Assembly: GCA_963920665.1 (NCBI GenBank)
Contig: OY987265.1
Coordinates: forward strand, 4,097,001-4,161,000
Direction of reading: 5' to 3'
From: Straminergon stramineum
Lineage: Eukaryota > Streptophyta > Bryopsida > Hypnales > Calliergonaceae
Length of the DNA stretch: 64,000 nt
Shown piece by piece: positions 44,321 through 55,587 of this stretch. Each line of letters opens with the position of its first letter. The stretch's first letter is position 1. A program made the position numbers and the translations under genes. The notes beneath the pieces were generated by a model, which did no database searches, was not told the DNA's origin, and worked only from the letters and a program-made list of their open reading frames with translations.

Positions 44321-45368
44321 TAAGGTAAACCTGCCTATGACAGGCAGAACGAGTGGTCTGTACTGTTGCCATTAGCAAAATGATTCAGATTTATTTTCAT
44401 ACATAGACATATGTGAGAATTGAAGGAAGCAATTGAAATTTTATTTTTTGGACAAAGTAAGAATTTTTTAGGAATTTTTGAAGTATACAGCCCAATTAGC
44501 CCAACAGAGTCTGTAGACTACCCCAAATCAGCAAAAAGGATTCCCATAATGGTCATCTTATCACCTAAAGCAGTCACAACATTTTCTAAAATGGCTACAA
44601 CATTTCCTAACATGGCCATGACATGAAAGGAAAAACAAATTAACTTCTTATGACCAATTTGCACTTGAATGGTGTAAGTGCCCTATGATAGTTACTAATA
44701 ACTCCATGACCATCTCCCAAGACAAGATTATAGCCACAAATCAGCCTAAGAGCATCCTTAGTGCTACCCTGTATATTGGCTCGATAATTGTATAACTAAC
44801 TTTTGAACTGTAAATAATTAGAATTTGAAAATTGTCTCGTTGGAAGTGCATCTAAAAAACCTTGGAGAAGGTCCAAAAATATTCAAATTTAGACATTGGA
44901 CAAGTATCTCAAAAGCAAGGTAAAAATTAGAAATTATAGAGGTCTTAGCAAATCACAGTTACCAAAGCAATATTTGGCCATTGACCCTCTAAATGTGGCC
45001 AAATGTGGAGGGTTAATGGCCAAATATTGCTTTAGTAACCGTGATTTGCTAAGACCTCTATAATTTCTGATTTTTACCTTGTTTTTGAGATACTTGTCTA
45101 ATGTCTAAATTTGAATATTTTTGGACCTTCTCCAAGGTTTTTTAGATGCACTTCCAACGAGACAATTTTCAAATTCTAATTATTTACAGTTCAAAAGTTA
45201 GTTATACAATTACTGAGCCAATATACAGGGTAGCACTAAGGATGCTCTAATGTAGTCCTAATCACATTTATCACAAAAAATCTGCCATGGGTTGATGTAA
45301 GACTCTAATAGGTGGTTTCCTAGATGACTGCATTAGGAAGTTTGCCTGTCATGGGCTGGTTTACCTTA
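44321..45368. mobile_element. TIR element (1,048 bp) carrying a nested hairpin MITE
   Basis: TAAGGTAAACCTGCCTATGA.. at the left and ..TCATGGGCTGGTTTACCTTA at the right match inversely at 24 of 26 positions. The terminus TAAGGTAA is shared with MITE D. The interior is split by the 498-bp element at 44750-45247. No transposase is encoded. Confidence 0.8.
44750..45247. mobile_element. Near-perfect long hairpin MITE (498 bp), TAA target duplication
   Basis: The left half (from GAGCATCCTTAGTGCTACCC) is the near-exact inverse of the right half (to GGGTAGCACTAAGGATGCTC). Arms of about 235 bp flank a loop of only a few tens of nt. TAA occurs at 44747-44749 and 45248-45250, the 3-bp TSD expected of PIF/Harbinger (Tourist-like) elements. 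The arms differ at only a few positions, so it is young. It sits inside the 44321-45368 element. Confidence 0.92.
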
Positions 45369-46377
45369 TATACAGTATAACACAGAATGGACCGACTTGT
45401 TCAAAAATTTTACTCATATTTTAACAAAAATTTGTGCTTTGAATGTTTTATTTTTAAATGTTCAGTTGTAAATATCAATTTTCAAGTTCATGAGTTATTT
45501 AAGAAAAAGAAGAAGTACAGTTTGAGGAAAATTACTAAACAAAATTACCTCACAAACAAATTTGTATGGGAATTAAATTCAGTGAGTTCCAGTCATTGAT
45601 GCACTAGTTTCAGTCTGTCAATAGGCAACATTTATGAGTTAACTGAGATTTATCTAGCAAAATCCTCAAGGAGTATTTCAGAAATTTATCCAGCATCTTC
45701 AAGTAGTTAGGGTATAATTTGCACAATGCATTTGAATTGTATAATAGTGTACATCTTCATATGCAAAATAAAAATAAACAACAAAAAATAGTCATCTTGC
45801 AATGTGTAGACTAGGTTACACACAAAAATAGGATATAGTATCCAAACTCCCGAATTGGAAATACATTGTGATCACAACAGTACTTTCTCACACCAAAAAT
45901 TATGCTAAAATCATCTAGGTGGCAACTGTTGGAAATACGCGTACCAAATTTTGTGCTTAGTTTTTTAATGTATTGTGAGCTAAAAGACATGGATTTTATT
46001 ATTACCCCAAGTATGTGTTGCAGAATAGAATATTGCCTTAGTGTACTGGATTCTAGTATTGACCATGAAAGGCGTCAGAACTTCATCCAATGGGAGAAAG
46101 ACTTAGTGATCATTGTTTGTGACCCCCAAAAAACGGAAATAGGGGATTAGATGCGTACTTGCAGCCCACTATTTTTGTTCCGTATTACTTTTATTTCTCT
46201 GTAGGGGTCTTCCAGACGCAACTCTAAAGGGCACTGATAGAGTCCATATCTGCTCTAATGGTTGGTTTCTTTAGGTCCTTTGTAAATCACAATAGTAAGC
46301 TTCATGTGAGAGCCAAACCATGGAGAATATAAGCCAACCAAGGACCTCTTTTAAAAGTCATAGAGGATGGATTTAAT
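45369..46377. other. Spacer left of the LINE
   Basis: No gene or repeat recognised with confidence. Open frames at 45387 and 45902 lack domains. Confidence 0.5.
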
Positions 46378-46669
46378 AATTACTAAACACTTTTTTTTTT
46401 TTTTTCCTTGAAACACATGGACGATTTCCATTGATGGAGGAAACAGTACACAGCAACCAAGGGAACCAGTCCCTGGCGAAACATCTTTACATTTTCGAGC
46501 CCTGAAGCACTGCACAAGACCAAAAATTTCCACTTTTTTTTTTTTTTTTTTCTTTCTTTTTACCACTCATCACCTAAAACCACCCCTAAGAATCACTAAC
46601 ACAGGGAACAACACCCTCCAAGCTGAAATCAGGGCCACACCGCACCTCAACAGAGGGGTGTGAAGCCCC

Positions 46670-49600
46670 TCAGGCAAAGGCACCCAGCTTAGGGTGGGTG
46701 AGGTTCCAACTAATCTGGTGATGAACTCTAACTCCAAAGAACTTGGTCTGAAGCCAGATGTTATCGAATTGCTTCAGGAAGAGGTCAGCTTTGTCGGGAT
46801 AAAGGATGCACAATTTCGAAGTGCGAAGCCATGCCACCCGAGCATGATCCACAAATGCCTCCCAAAGAGTAAGTTCCAATTTTTGGGGTGACCATGGAGA
46901 GTTATTGAAACAGGCGGTGTTCCTATCAAGCCAGGTATTCCAGATCACAGATCCACGGAACAATGACCACATTGATGTGCCATGCTTCAGGCGTCTGGGC
47001 AGCTTAGAACCCAAAACACATTGTTGCCAGGTGAGGGCTGGCCAGCACCCTGCTATAGGGGGAAATCTCCAGGGCGATATACAAGACCGAGAGGGCGAAT
47101 TGCCAAGCGTGATTTGTCTTCTCACAACCATGGAACGTGTGTAAGATGGTTTCTTCTACCCCTGCATGGCAACTAAGACATGTGGTAGGGATATTGGGAT
47201 ATGCAATCTTTCGCCAGGCATGTACTGCTACAGCATGGTGGTATACTGACCATATCAAACCGGCCTCCTTCTAGGGTCGAGAATTGTGCCAAACCTCCCC
47301 CCACCTCGGTTGATACTGACGGCCGACCGCTCCATGCCACTTCTCCGCAATAGGTTTGCGAAAGGTAGATCTGTTAGAAATCAGCGAACGGCCTTGTCTA
47401 GAAGTGTATGCATGAAGGGGGGTGGATGATCCCCAAATCCACCTGCCTGGATCAAAATACAAGTCAGATGTAACCCCTACATATAGTAGTGGCCTAGGAC
47501 ACGTTTTGACGACCCTTATTCGCTTGAGCCAACAATCAAAGAGTAGTTCTGCATCTGGATCGGGTGGTAACTAGGACCGTAGTATCGACGAGGTAGCTCC
47601 AACTGTAAAGCACGGGTAACCTGTAGGGAGCTCAAATAACCTCTGCCTGATGTTGAGACGAGGCTTAAATTGAGGGGAAGTTGGAAACACTAAGGATGGG
47701 GTAGGGTTAGTGTCATTTATGAAAATTCCTACGTATTCATGGTTCCAAGTGACAGTGCGATTATCTGTAATGAGGAAAATCCATTTGGAGGGGGTCGAAT
47801 TTACTAGGTGTTTGTATGCCTCAGCCTCGGTTTGTTTCAACCCATAGAGATTGCGAGCTTTGTCCCATTGCATAAAGTCAAGTGCAGAATCATCCCAAAT
47901 GTGTTGAAACATCCACATGCCTTTAGACGTGAGTTGGGCAGCAAGTTCTGAGGAGAACCCGTGTGGCCCACCGAGGAAGTGGGATGTCCACCACAGGGGG
48001 GTAGTTAAAACTTCATCGCCGTTTGTTGGTGGAATAGCTGAAGTGTGTCGAACCAATAATCTCCAGGCTTTGATAATGCGGGCCCAGGCTCTGGAACCTT
48101 GCGAGGCTTTGAACTTGTGGAGGAACGCCCATTGGGCTGATGCAAGCCAGGAGCAGTTGGTTTGGGGGCGAATCTGGAGAATTTTGTATCGAAGAAGGAG
48201 CTGCAGATTAGAAAACCCCGGGAGTAGGGCTTTGAGGACCCACTTGACAGCTAAGGTGTGTAAAGCTTCTTCAGGGTCAACAAGGTTTAAGCCTCCAATG
48301 TGTTTGGGTGCGCAGCAGTCGTGCCAACTGACTCTTGCCCTGCTCCGGTGTGCTGATCCTGTCCATAGAAAATCCCGAAGAGAAGCTCTGATTTTTCTGA
48401 TGATTGAAAGAGAACCCCCCCAAATACTAATAAAGTACCACAGCGTGCTAAGGAGGACAGAATTGACAATTACTGCACGACCCGCTAGAGAGAGGTGAAT
48501 GCTGGTCCAATACTCCAGCTTCTTGCGAATCTTGCTAGCTAGAAATTCGTCAACATCCGGGTCTTGGAGATCCAAACCGAAGGGGGAGCCTAGTAACTTG
48601 GACATTTGACCTTCCACAGCCCATGGGCACTCAATTTGCGTAATCCAGGGAGGGGCTGGGTCAGAAGAGATCCAAAACGCCAAGCTTTTGGGCCAATTCA
48701 TCCTGAGGCCTGAAGCAAGGCCATAGCGCTCAATAAGTAATGATAAGCGTTGGAAGAACCATTCCTCCCCGAGTAACGTAAAGTTGACATCATCAGCATA
48801 TTGACTAATGATCTGTTCACCTGCTGAATCTGGCAGTGAGATTCCTGGGATCTCGCCTTCCTGCATCAGTTTTTTGGTCGCTATGTTCAAGGCCTTGCCA
48901 ACAAACAGAAATAAATACGGGGCCAAGGGGCAACTTTGGCGGACGCCCCTGAGGACTGGAAATGACTTCATATCTATGCCATTTATGCAGACCGTAGCTT
49001 CGGCATTGACGAAGAGGATCTTAATGAGGTGTACAAAGCTAGCTGGAATTCCTATGGCTTCTAGGATTTGGAACAGGAATGGAAGGTGCAGTGTGTCATA
49101 AGCTTTCCTGAAATCAAGCTTTAACAAGATCATACTTTGGTCAGACTCTTTAGCCCAAGTGATAGTCTCTTGTAATAGCAAGATATTGTCAAGAATATAC
49201 CTTGTGGGAATGAACGCTGATTGATTTGGGCTTATGAGTTCCACCAGCATGGGGTGAAGTCACCGTTGAAGAGCTTTTGCAAGGACCTTATAAGCTACAT
49301 TGAGTAGGCTGATGGGTCACCAATTACCCAACTCTTCCCGAGATCCACCCTTGTGCAAAAGCGCAATAGTGCCACTATTCATGCCTTTGGGGAGGGATCC
49401 ACGGATGATGGATTGGTGGACCATTGCAGTAAAATCAGCATCTATGAGTGGCTAGTATTGACTGTAGAACTCGGTGATGAAGCCATCAGGGCCAGGGCAC
49501 TTATCTGAAGCCATTGATTCCACAACACAGTGAAGTTCTTCTTTCGAGATTGGCTGAGAGAGCGATGCTTTGGCATCTAATGGGAGGGAATCGGGTATCA

Positions 49601-50936
49601 AGTGGAGGAATTCGTCCATTGCCGCAATTTGTTCAGGGGAAACCGGTTCAGCTGCATAAAGTTGACTGTAGAAGTCGGAGCAAGTGCGACTCAAACCTGC
49701 ATGGTCTGTGATGAGGTTACCGTCCCCATCTTTGAGGCCAGTGATGGCGGAGGATGAGGATTTCTCTCTAATTGCCTTGAAGAATTCGGCAGTGACCATG
49801 TCACCTCGGAACTTCCAGCGAATCCGGGCGCGGATTCTTTTGCCATTAACCTTGCCGGTTTCGACCTCCTGCAGCCGGAGTCGAGCTGCACCATGTTGGT
49901 GTTGACTGACAGGGTCATTTGGGTTGTCATGTAGACTGATTGTAGCAGTGGACAACAGATTTCGAGCCTCAGTCTCTTCCCCGCGAAGAACTTGGGACTT
50001 ACGTCGGCAAAAGGCACGGTAAGCATGAGAAACCGCTTTTAGTTTCGCGAAGAAGGTAGCAGTGGGAGACGAGTTGTGCCAGGCACGCTCAATCACAGAG
50101 CGGGCTTCTGTAAGCCAAGAGCCATTCATTTTCCATTTGCATGGACGAACGGGAGTGGTGGCAAATTCCACAGCAATAGAGATGGGGGAGTGGTCAGACC
50201 ATCCACTATCACTACGAATCATATAGTTCAAGAGTTTCCGTTGTGCCTGCCCTGAGTCCTGTTTGAATAAGTAAACACAATCCAATCGAGCCAAGATTCG
50301 TTTTCCAGTATCTCTAAAATTGTCCCATGAAAAAGGCAGGCTCCCAACTGATCTAGGTTGATCCTCCACTTGGAGGTGTTGTTTGAGGTTAGTGAAAATA
50401 GCGCGTTCGAGTACTGGAAGCAGGCGCCCGCATGGGTTGGTCTTGTCGTTCTGGGCTTCAACCATGTTGAAGTCACCTGCCATGATCCACCGGTAGTTTG
50501 GAGGTAGCTCTCGAATCATTGCCTCCCAAAGGTGGCACCGAGCTTGTGAATCATTTGGGGCATAAATGTTGATAATCCCGACATCACCTCCGGGGAATCC
50601 TTTGAAAACCGTCCATAGCGCCCGATTATCCAAGATGGTACCTGTTTGGGTTACCATATGTGCAAGTTTTGGAGATACTAGTGTAATGATGCCTCCCCGG
50701 CCAGCACTAGGGCCAAGAGGGTCATTATTGTACCCTGGACTTGCAGTAGCAGACCACGACGTTGCCTGCTTCCAAAGTAGCTTTCCTAAGTTGGTTGAGT
50801 CTTGGTTTCGTAACTTGTGTTCTTGTAAAAGAACCACATCTAATTGAGGAAGGGATTGGAGATAGTTCTGGAGCAGAGATATTGAGGCTTTGTCGTTAAG
50901 ACCTCGAACATTGAAGGAGAGTAGTTGTAAAATCAT
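46670..50936 (-). pseudogene. LINE ORF2: endonuclease, reverse transcriptase, zinc-knuckle (broken)
   Basis: ORF2 normally nicks target DNA and primes reverse transcription of the LINE RNA. From the ATG at 50936: an APE-type endonuclease (LSFNVRGLN, VLLQEHKL, IMAGDFNMVE, ILARLDCVYL, GWSDHSPISI), then RT blocks (SDKCPGPDGFITEFY, NQSAFIPTRYILDN, LLKLDFRKAYDTL, RGVRQSCPLAPYLF, the catalytic YADD at 48789-48800, LSLAGRAVIVNSVL), then a zf-RVT region (LSCHAGVEETILHTFHGC) and a short C-terminal part. Stops interrupt it at 49452, 49317, 49260 and 47571 (all in one frame), with several more after 47571, and a frameshift lies near 47010. The YADD active site survives, but no intact protein is possible. 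Described as found. Confidence 0.92.
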
Positions 50937-53218
50937 TTACAATTGTTGGTGTATGAGGACCTTGGAGCGGAAGCCTCTACGCTTTGGGGGGAGGGGGAGG
51001 ATTTGTAACCCCAGCTGTCAAACCCCATAGGGATCCCTGATAGTGGAGGGGAGCCGTTCGATGAGACAAGTGCCCGAGCAACAGCCCTCGCATTGCAAAC
51101 AGATAGGGTCAGTTCCGCAGCTGGAAGGGATGGGGAAGCATTATGCATCAACGAGGGAGACGATGGATTGGGGGTAGCTGGACTTGGGCAGATTCTGTCA
51201 GCCGTTCGGAGACAGAGGGAGCGGTAGGCCCGTTCGTTGTCCCTGACTTCAGCCCGGTTCAACCATTGGTGAGGACTGGGGTGTTGTGGAGTCCCATTAC
51301 CTACATGCAGGACCTCAATTTGGGTGGAGTTGGCAAAGGTAATGGCTCTGGGCATCAAGCTTACCGGCTCCTTCTGCTTGTTCCTGGGGCTCCATGATGG
51401 CGGTCGGGTGGGGGAGAATTGCATATTTTGCGCATCTTCGAAGGCTTCTTCCTCCTGTGGTGAAGGTCCAACGTCGTCTTCCTCAAGGAATTCAGCCTCA
51501 GGGTCCGTAGAAGCATTCAGGCAAGAAGAGTTTTGGGTTGTGATCCCAAGGAGGTCTAATGTGATGTGCGTTGGTTCCAACTGGGGTGAACCCCCCAAAT
51601 GGAGAGTGAGGGGATGCAACATTGCCGTTCCTCCACCATCTAGCTCGACGGCCCCATCTCTACTTGGCTTCTATATCTGCTAGGAATTCGAGTAGAGTGG
51701 GGACCAGGTCGGTGGAGCCAAAGGACGGGAATGAGTTTTTGGCACCATACCTGGGGACACCTGAGCACTCTCTTGTTCCTCAGCCAAATGAACCATGTAT
51801 TGTTCTATTTCAGCTTCCAGCTCTATGTCAACAACATCATTTGCCGTAGGAGAATCCGTGACATCAGAGATGTGGACGGGGTTATCAGAGGGATGTAGTG
51901 GCGGGGCTTGAGGGAGGGTCGTAGTGCGGTATGAGACCTGGGGAGGGGAACTTGGGTAGAGGGAGATGGGTGGAGGGATCTTACTTTGAAACAGTTGGTG
52001 AGGGAATGTGGGAAGATCATGGTTGGGTGTGCCCTCAAGAGGCGAGGAAGGACTTGAGATGCCTCCGTCGTTTGGGTGGTCACTGGGCCGTTCAATCTCC
52101 ATTGTCGTTGGGCCAGATTGAGAAGGAGAAAGGAAATCTTGGCTGGGGGGAGTCGAGCGGCGCTTCCTGGGGCGTGGGGTCTTCAGGCGAGGTTTGTGAG
52201 ATCGACGCTCCACCAACGTGAACCCGTCTTCACCAAGCGCAGAGGATCGTGTTGGGGGTGATCACGCCTGGGCAGGGGAGCGGGGCTAGGTGGAGCGACG
52301 TTGGTGTTGTTGTTGCCGCATTGCTATGTCTCCATCCTGGCGGAAGAAGGAATTCGAAGATCGCAGGATGCCCCGATTAGGGCAGGCAGCCTCAGCGTGG
52401 GGGGCTCCTGGGCAACACTGGCAAGAAGCCTCGCATACATCGTACTCCATTGTTACTTCCGAATAAAGTCCTGACACATTAGCAACAGAAAGTTTGGAGA
52501 CATAACCACTGGAGGGGATGATCTCGACGCAGAATCGGGGATCTCCGTGAACTGAGGTGTTAGGGTCTTCCTTCAGCACAATTCCTAAGGCACTAGCTAT
52601 AGTCTTCGCACCGTGTTGGAAAAATTCAAGAGGGAGGTTTTTTAGGGTTATCCAGCTTGGGATAGCAAGTCCATTCGGTTGACACGGGTTGAACGCTGGA
52701 ATCCAGCGTTGAAAGATGGCTGTACCCACCTGTAGCCGGCAGGGAGACAGTGCCATGACCTGTCTGACTACATCAGCCGTGCCAAGTTTGATAAAATAAA
52801 AGCCACCTCCTGCATCTCTGTGGAGCATGATTCTGTTACGGATCTTACCCTCGAGTTCTTGGATCCAAAGTTCGTGACGTACCGTGGCAGGGAGTGCGTC
52901 GACAAATCTGACGATAACCACGTGTTACTTGAGATAGGCTGCCTCCTTGCGAATGGCCACCATATCGAGCGCGGTTGTAGGAACAACGACACAATCCTGG
53001 ATGAGGACTCCATTAGGGTTACGGGACGTCCCTGCGGAGCAAGCCTCCACGAAGGTGTCCTTCCGCAGCCCGGGACATTGCGGCAATGGGGAGCTCGTAA
53101 GGTCGTCCGCACCCACGCGGAGCTAGATCTGGGACTATCGTTGTACTGGCTGTGATGACGACAACACAGGCCAACGAGGTTCGCGACGAAGGGCGGTGGC
53201 ATAGCTCGCCGCTGACAT
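50933..53218 (-). pseudogene. LINE ORF1: nucleic-acid-binding protein with CCHC zinc knuckle (broken)
   Basis: ORF1 proteins coat the LINE RNA. One frame runs from the ATG at 53216-53218 (MSAASYATALRREP) for about 762 codons to a TGA that overlaps the ORF2 ATG. A DUF4283-like RNA-binding segment (PSWITLKNLPLEFF) is followed by a canonical C-X2-C-X4-H-X4-C knuckle at about 52382-52423, then a long Pro/Ser-rich tail. Stops occur at 53135, 52925, 52286, about 52262, 51680 and about 51671. TAG, TGA and TAA at these points are each one C-to-T step from CAG, CGA or CAA, as expected of a methylated, silenced element. Confidence 0.88.
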
Positions 53219-53456
53219 TACTAACCTAATTAGGGTTAACTACTAAGCTCGAGAAACTAGATTTGGATAAGCAGAGTTAGGACTGTGGTTATCAATCGCA
53301 TGAATCTAACATGAACGCAAATCTAGACGATTCTACTGAGCTAAAACGGAATCGATGGTGTTTCTTTGTGAGATTCAGCACGAAGTTTGCTTGTGGACGC
53401 ACTGCGGCGCTCCTGCTCTCACCACTGATTACATCAGGAACTCAATTACTAAATAC

Positions 53457-55587
53457 TTTCACAAGGGAAGGTGAACCAACTTTGATTGCAATAGAGAAAA
53501 GATTAGCCTAGTAAACTTCACATGGCGACAATTTTCATGGCCCATATATTAATTAGTGAGTGACTTAATACATGGCCATATGGACCCATATCAATGTGGG
53601 TGGCTAGAGGGATTATGTCCACAAGAAGAAAATTGTATTGAACTTGTCAAAAACTACGTTTTACTTGATAGAAACTATGTCATACTTAACAGAAAAGTGT
53701 GGGTTGGATTTTGTTGAGTTCTCTCTTCATAATGGAAAATTTTGCGTTTCAGCATTTCAATACAAAATTTGACAAGTGAAATGCAGAATTTTGTGTTAGT
53801 ATGCACAATTTTGGGTTACAAAGGGAGATCTCAACAAATCTAGTCCACACTTTTCTGTTGAGTAAAACACAATTTTTGACAAGTTCAACGCAATTTTCTT
53901 CTAGTGGTCACTTAATTAGTATTTTAATTAGACCTAGCTTGTATGAGCCAAATCAACAACCTAATTGTTGGCTTGAATCAACTAGTTAGTCCTTTAATTT
54001 TAGTTGTATAAATCCAAATCAATATGAATCTAAATGGATATTAGACCTAATCAACATGTATCTAAGTTAGTTGATATAGGACCAAATCAACATGGTTCGC
54101 TAAGTTGTGTCAATTGGTCATTGCTATGCCATATGAACTTGAATCATCATGGTTGGCTAGTCATTGCTATAGTATATACATGGTCATCTAAATCCACATT
54201 AGATGGGGCAAAATCTAGGCATATATGACCAAATACTAAGCAATAGAACATCATGTATTAACATGGGTGGGTAGATGGGAGTTTAAAAAGATCTTTACGG
54301 TAATGAGGCAAGAAGATCCTCTAAATTCATCTCATAATATACCACTAGAATTAGACCTAGAAGTATAGAATAAATCTAGAATCTTAATCTAAGTACACTG
54401 AATAGAGGTATTAAGGGGACCCATACTAATTAATCAACATTCTACACTATATAAATATCTACCTTTATAGTCTCCGGGGATGTACATCATATTTCAAACA
54501 TCTACAATTTTCAACAATCAATCCCCTTAATTTTTTGGTCCCCTTAATACCCCTATTCAATGTAGTTAGCTGGTCACTAATACTCCGTATTGATTAAGAA
54601 ATCTCAAAAAAATTAAAAATTAAAAAATTAAAAAAATTAAAAAAAAATTTGGTACCACTACTGGAGGCATTGGCGGTAATGGCAATCAAATCTTACCATC
54701 CCGTCTTCCCAGATTCTGACAGTCTGACTCAACCTTCCTGAATCCTGACTCATCCTTATCGACTCCCAAGAAAATCTGCAGATGCCGAACCGCCGATGAG
54801 GGCCCTTTTAGCCTTTCTAACTCAATCAACTGCTCTGCAATTGGTCGACTAAGCTTAAAGCGAAAAAAAACCCAGGAACTCATAAGCAATTTTTCCATCT
54901 CCAGCACGTGAAGACAGAAGCCTTGGAAACTATATTCTCCTGCAAAATGTTTATGTAACATACTGTAATGGCTACCTGTTTCTAAAAGCACCCCAGGCTT
55001 AAAATGTAGACTCTGTCAATGCAAGCATAGGGTTGATTTTGTGTTCAACTTTGTCAAGCTCCTTCAAAATTCATAGTTACCATAAAATGCCATACTTAGA
55101 GAATGGTTTGATTCCAAGACGCAACCAAAAATTTAGATAATCTAATAAAAGGAATGCTTATTTGGACGAGTTTAGGTGCAGCTACCTGAATGGTTGAGCC
55201 TGAGAATTGAACACTCTTGCCCACAGAGCATGCCGAACAGTAGTCGGCATTCAAAAGCCCAATACAAAAAGAAGAGCAGTAGAACGACATCACATTCACA
55301 TTCTATTAACATTGTAGATAAATGAACTAAAGCCAAGAAGACTACATGCAATATACAAAGCGACACGCAAAACAATATCGGAGAGTGAAACTGTTAAAAA
55401 GGCTGTTTGTGTAAAACTTTCTACCGACCTCAATGTAAGGGCGAGAGTACAATTTGTACACAACTATGAGTACCAAGATGAACACCATCATCAGCATTAC
55501 AATCAAAACAAGGCCCTCCACCGATTCTACATTTGCAGCTATACAACTTACAGATCTACAATTCTTGTCCCTGCATACAAATGGGAT
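53457..55587. other. Spacer between the LINE and the ERD15-like gene
   Basis: Contains a CACTA MITE (53620-53906) and AT-rich DNA, including a low-complexity A-rich stretch at about 54605-54650. On the minus strand, 54686-54991 and 55160-55300 are open and bounded by splice-like signals (TTTTGCAG|GAGAAT, ATTCAG|GTAGCT), but their residues match nothing I recognise and they do not join in frame convincingly. Confidence 0.45.
53620..53906. mobile_element. CACTA-type MITE (287 bp), GTC target duplication
   Basis: The left end CACAAGAAGAAAATTG and the right end CAATTTTCTTCTAGTG are inverse. Subterminal arms also pair (AACTTGTCAAAAACTACGTT with its inverse, CAGAAAAGTGTGG with CCACACTTTTCTG). The 3-bp GTC at 53617-53619 and 53907-53909 is the TSD length of CACTA elements. 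Confidence 0.88.

Larger units (their letters stand above)
46391..53443 (-). mobile_element. Near full-length L1-type LINE retrotransposon, inactivated
   Basis: About 7.05 kb on the minus strand: 5' UTR (53443-53219), ORF1, ORF2, 3' UTR and a poly(A) tail seen as a T run at 46391-46405. Target-site duplication: AATTACTAAACAC at 46378-46390 and AATTACTAAATAC at 53444-53456 (12 of 13 identical). ORF1 and ORF2 overlap by ATGA at 50933-50936. At least nine in-frame stops and one frameshift abolish both ORFs. An internal T run at 46533-46552 may mark an earlier A-rich 3' UTR segment. The element is GC-richer than its surroundings. Confidence 0.95.

Noticed and set aside
47917..48498. 193-codon plus-strand open frame
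   Set aside because: Antisense to the LINE reverse transcriptase, which shows all conserved RT motifs on the minus strand.
51324..51683. Plus-strand open frames within LINE ORF1
   Set aside because: Antisense to the Pro/Ser-rich tail of ORF1; GC-rich shadows.
54686..54991. Minus-strand 101-codon open frame
   Set aside because: Bounded by splice-like signals but no recognisable domain and no in-frame partner exon, so not called as a gene.
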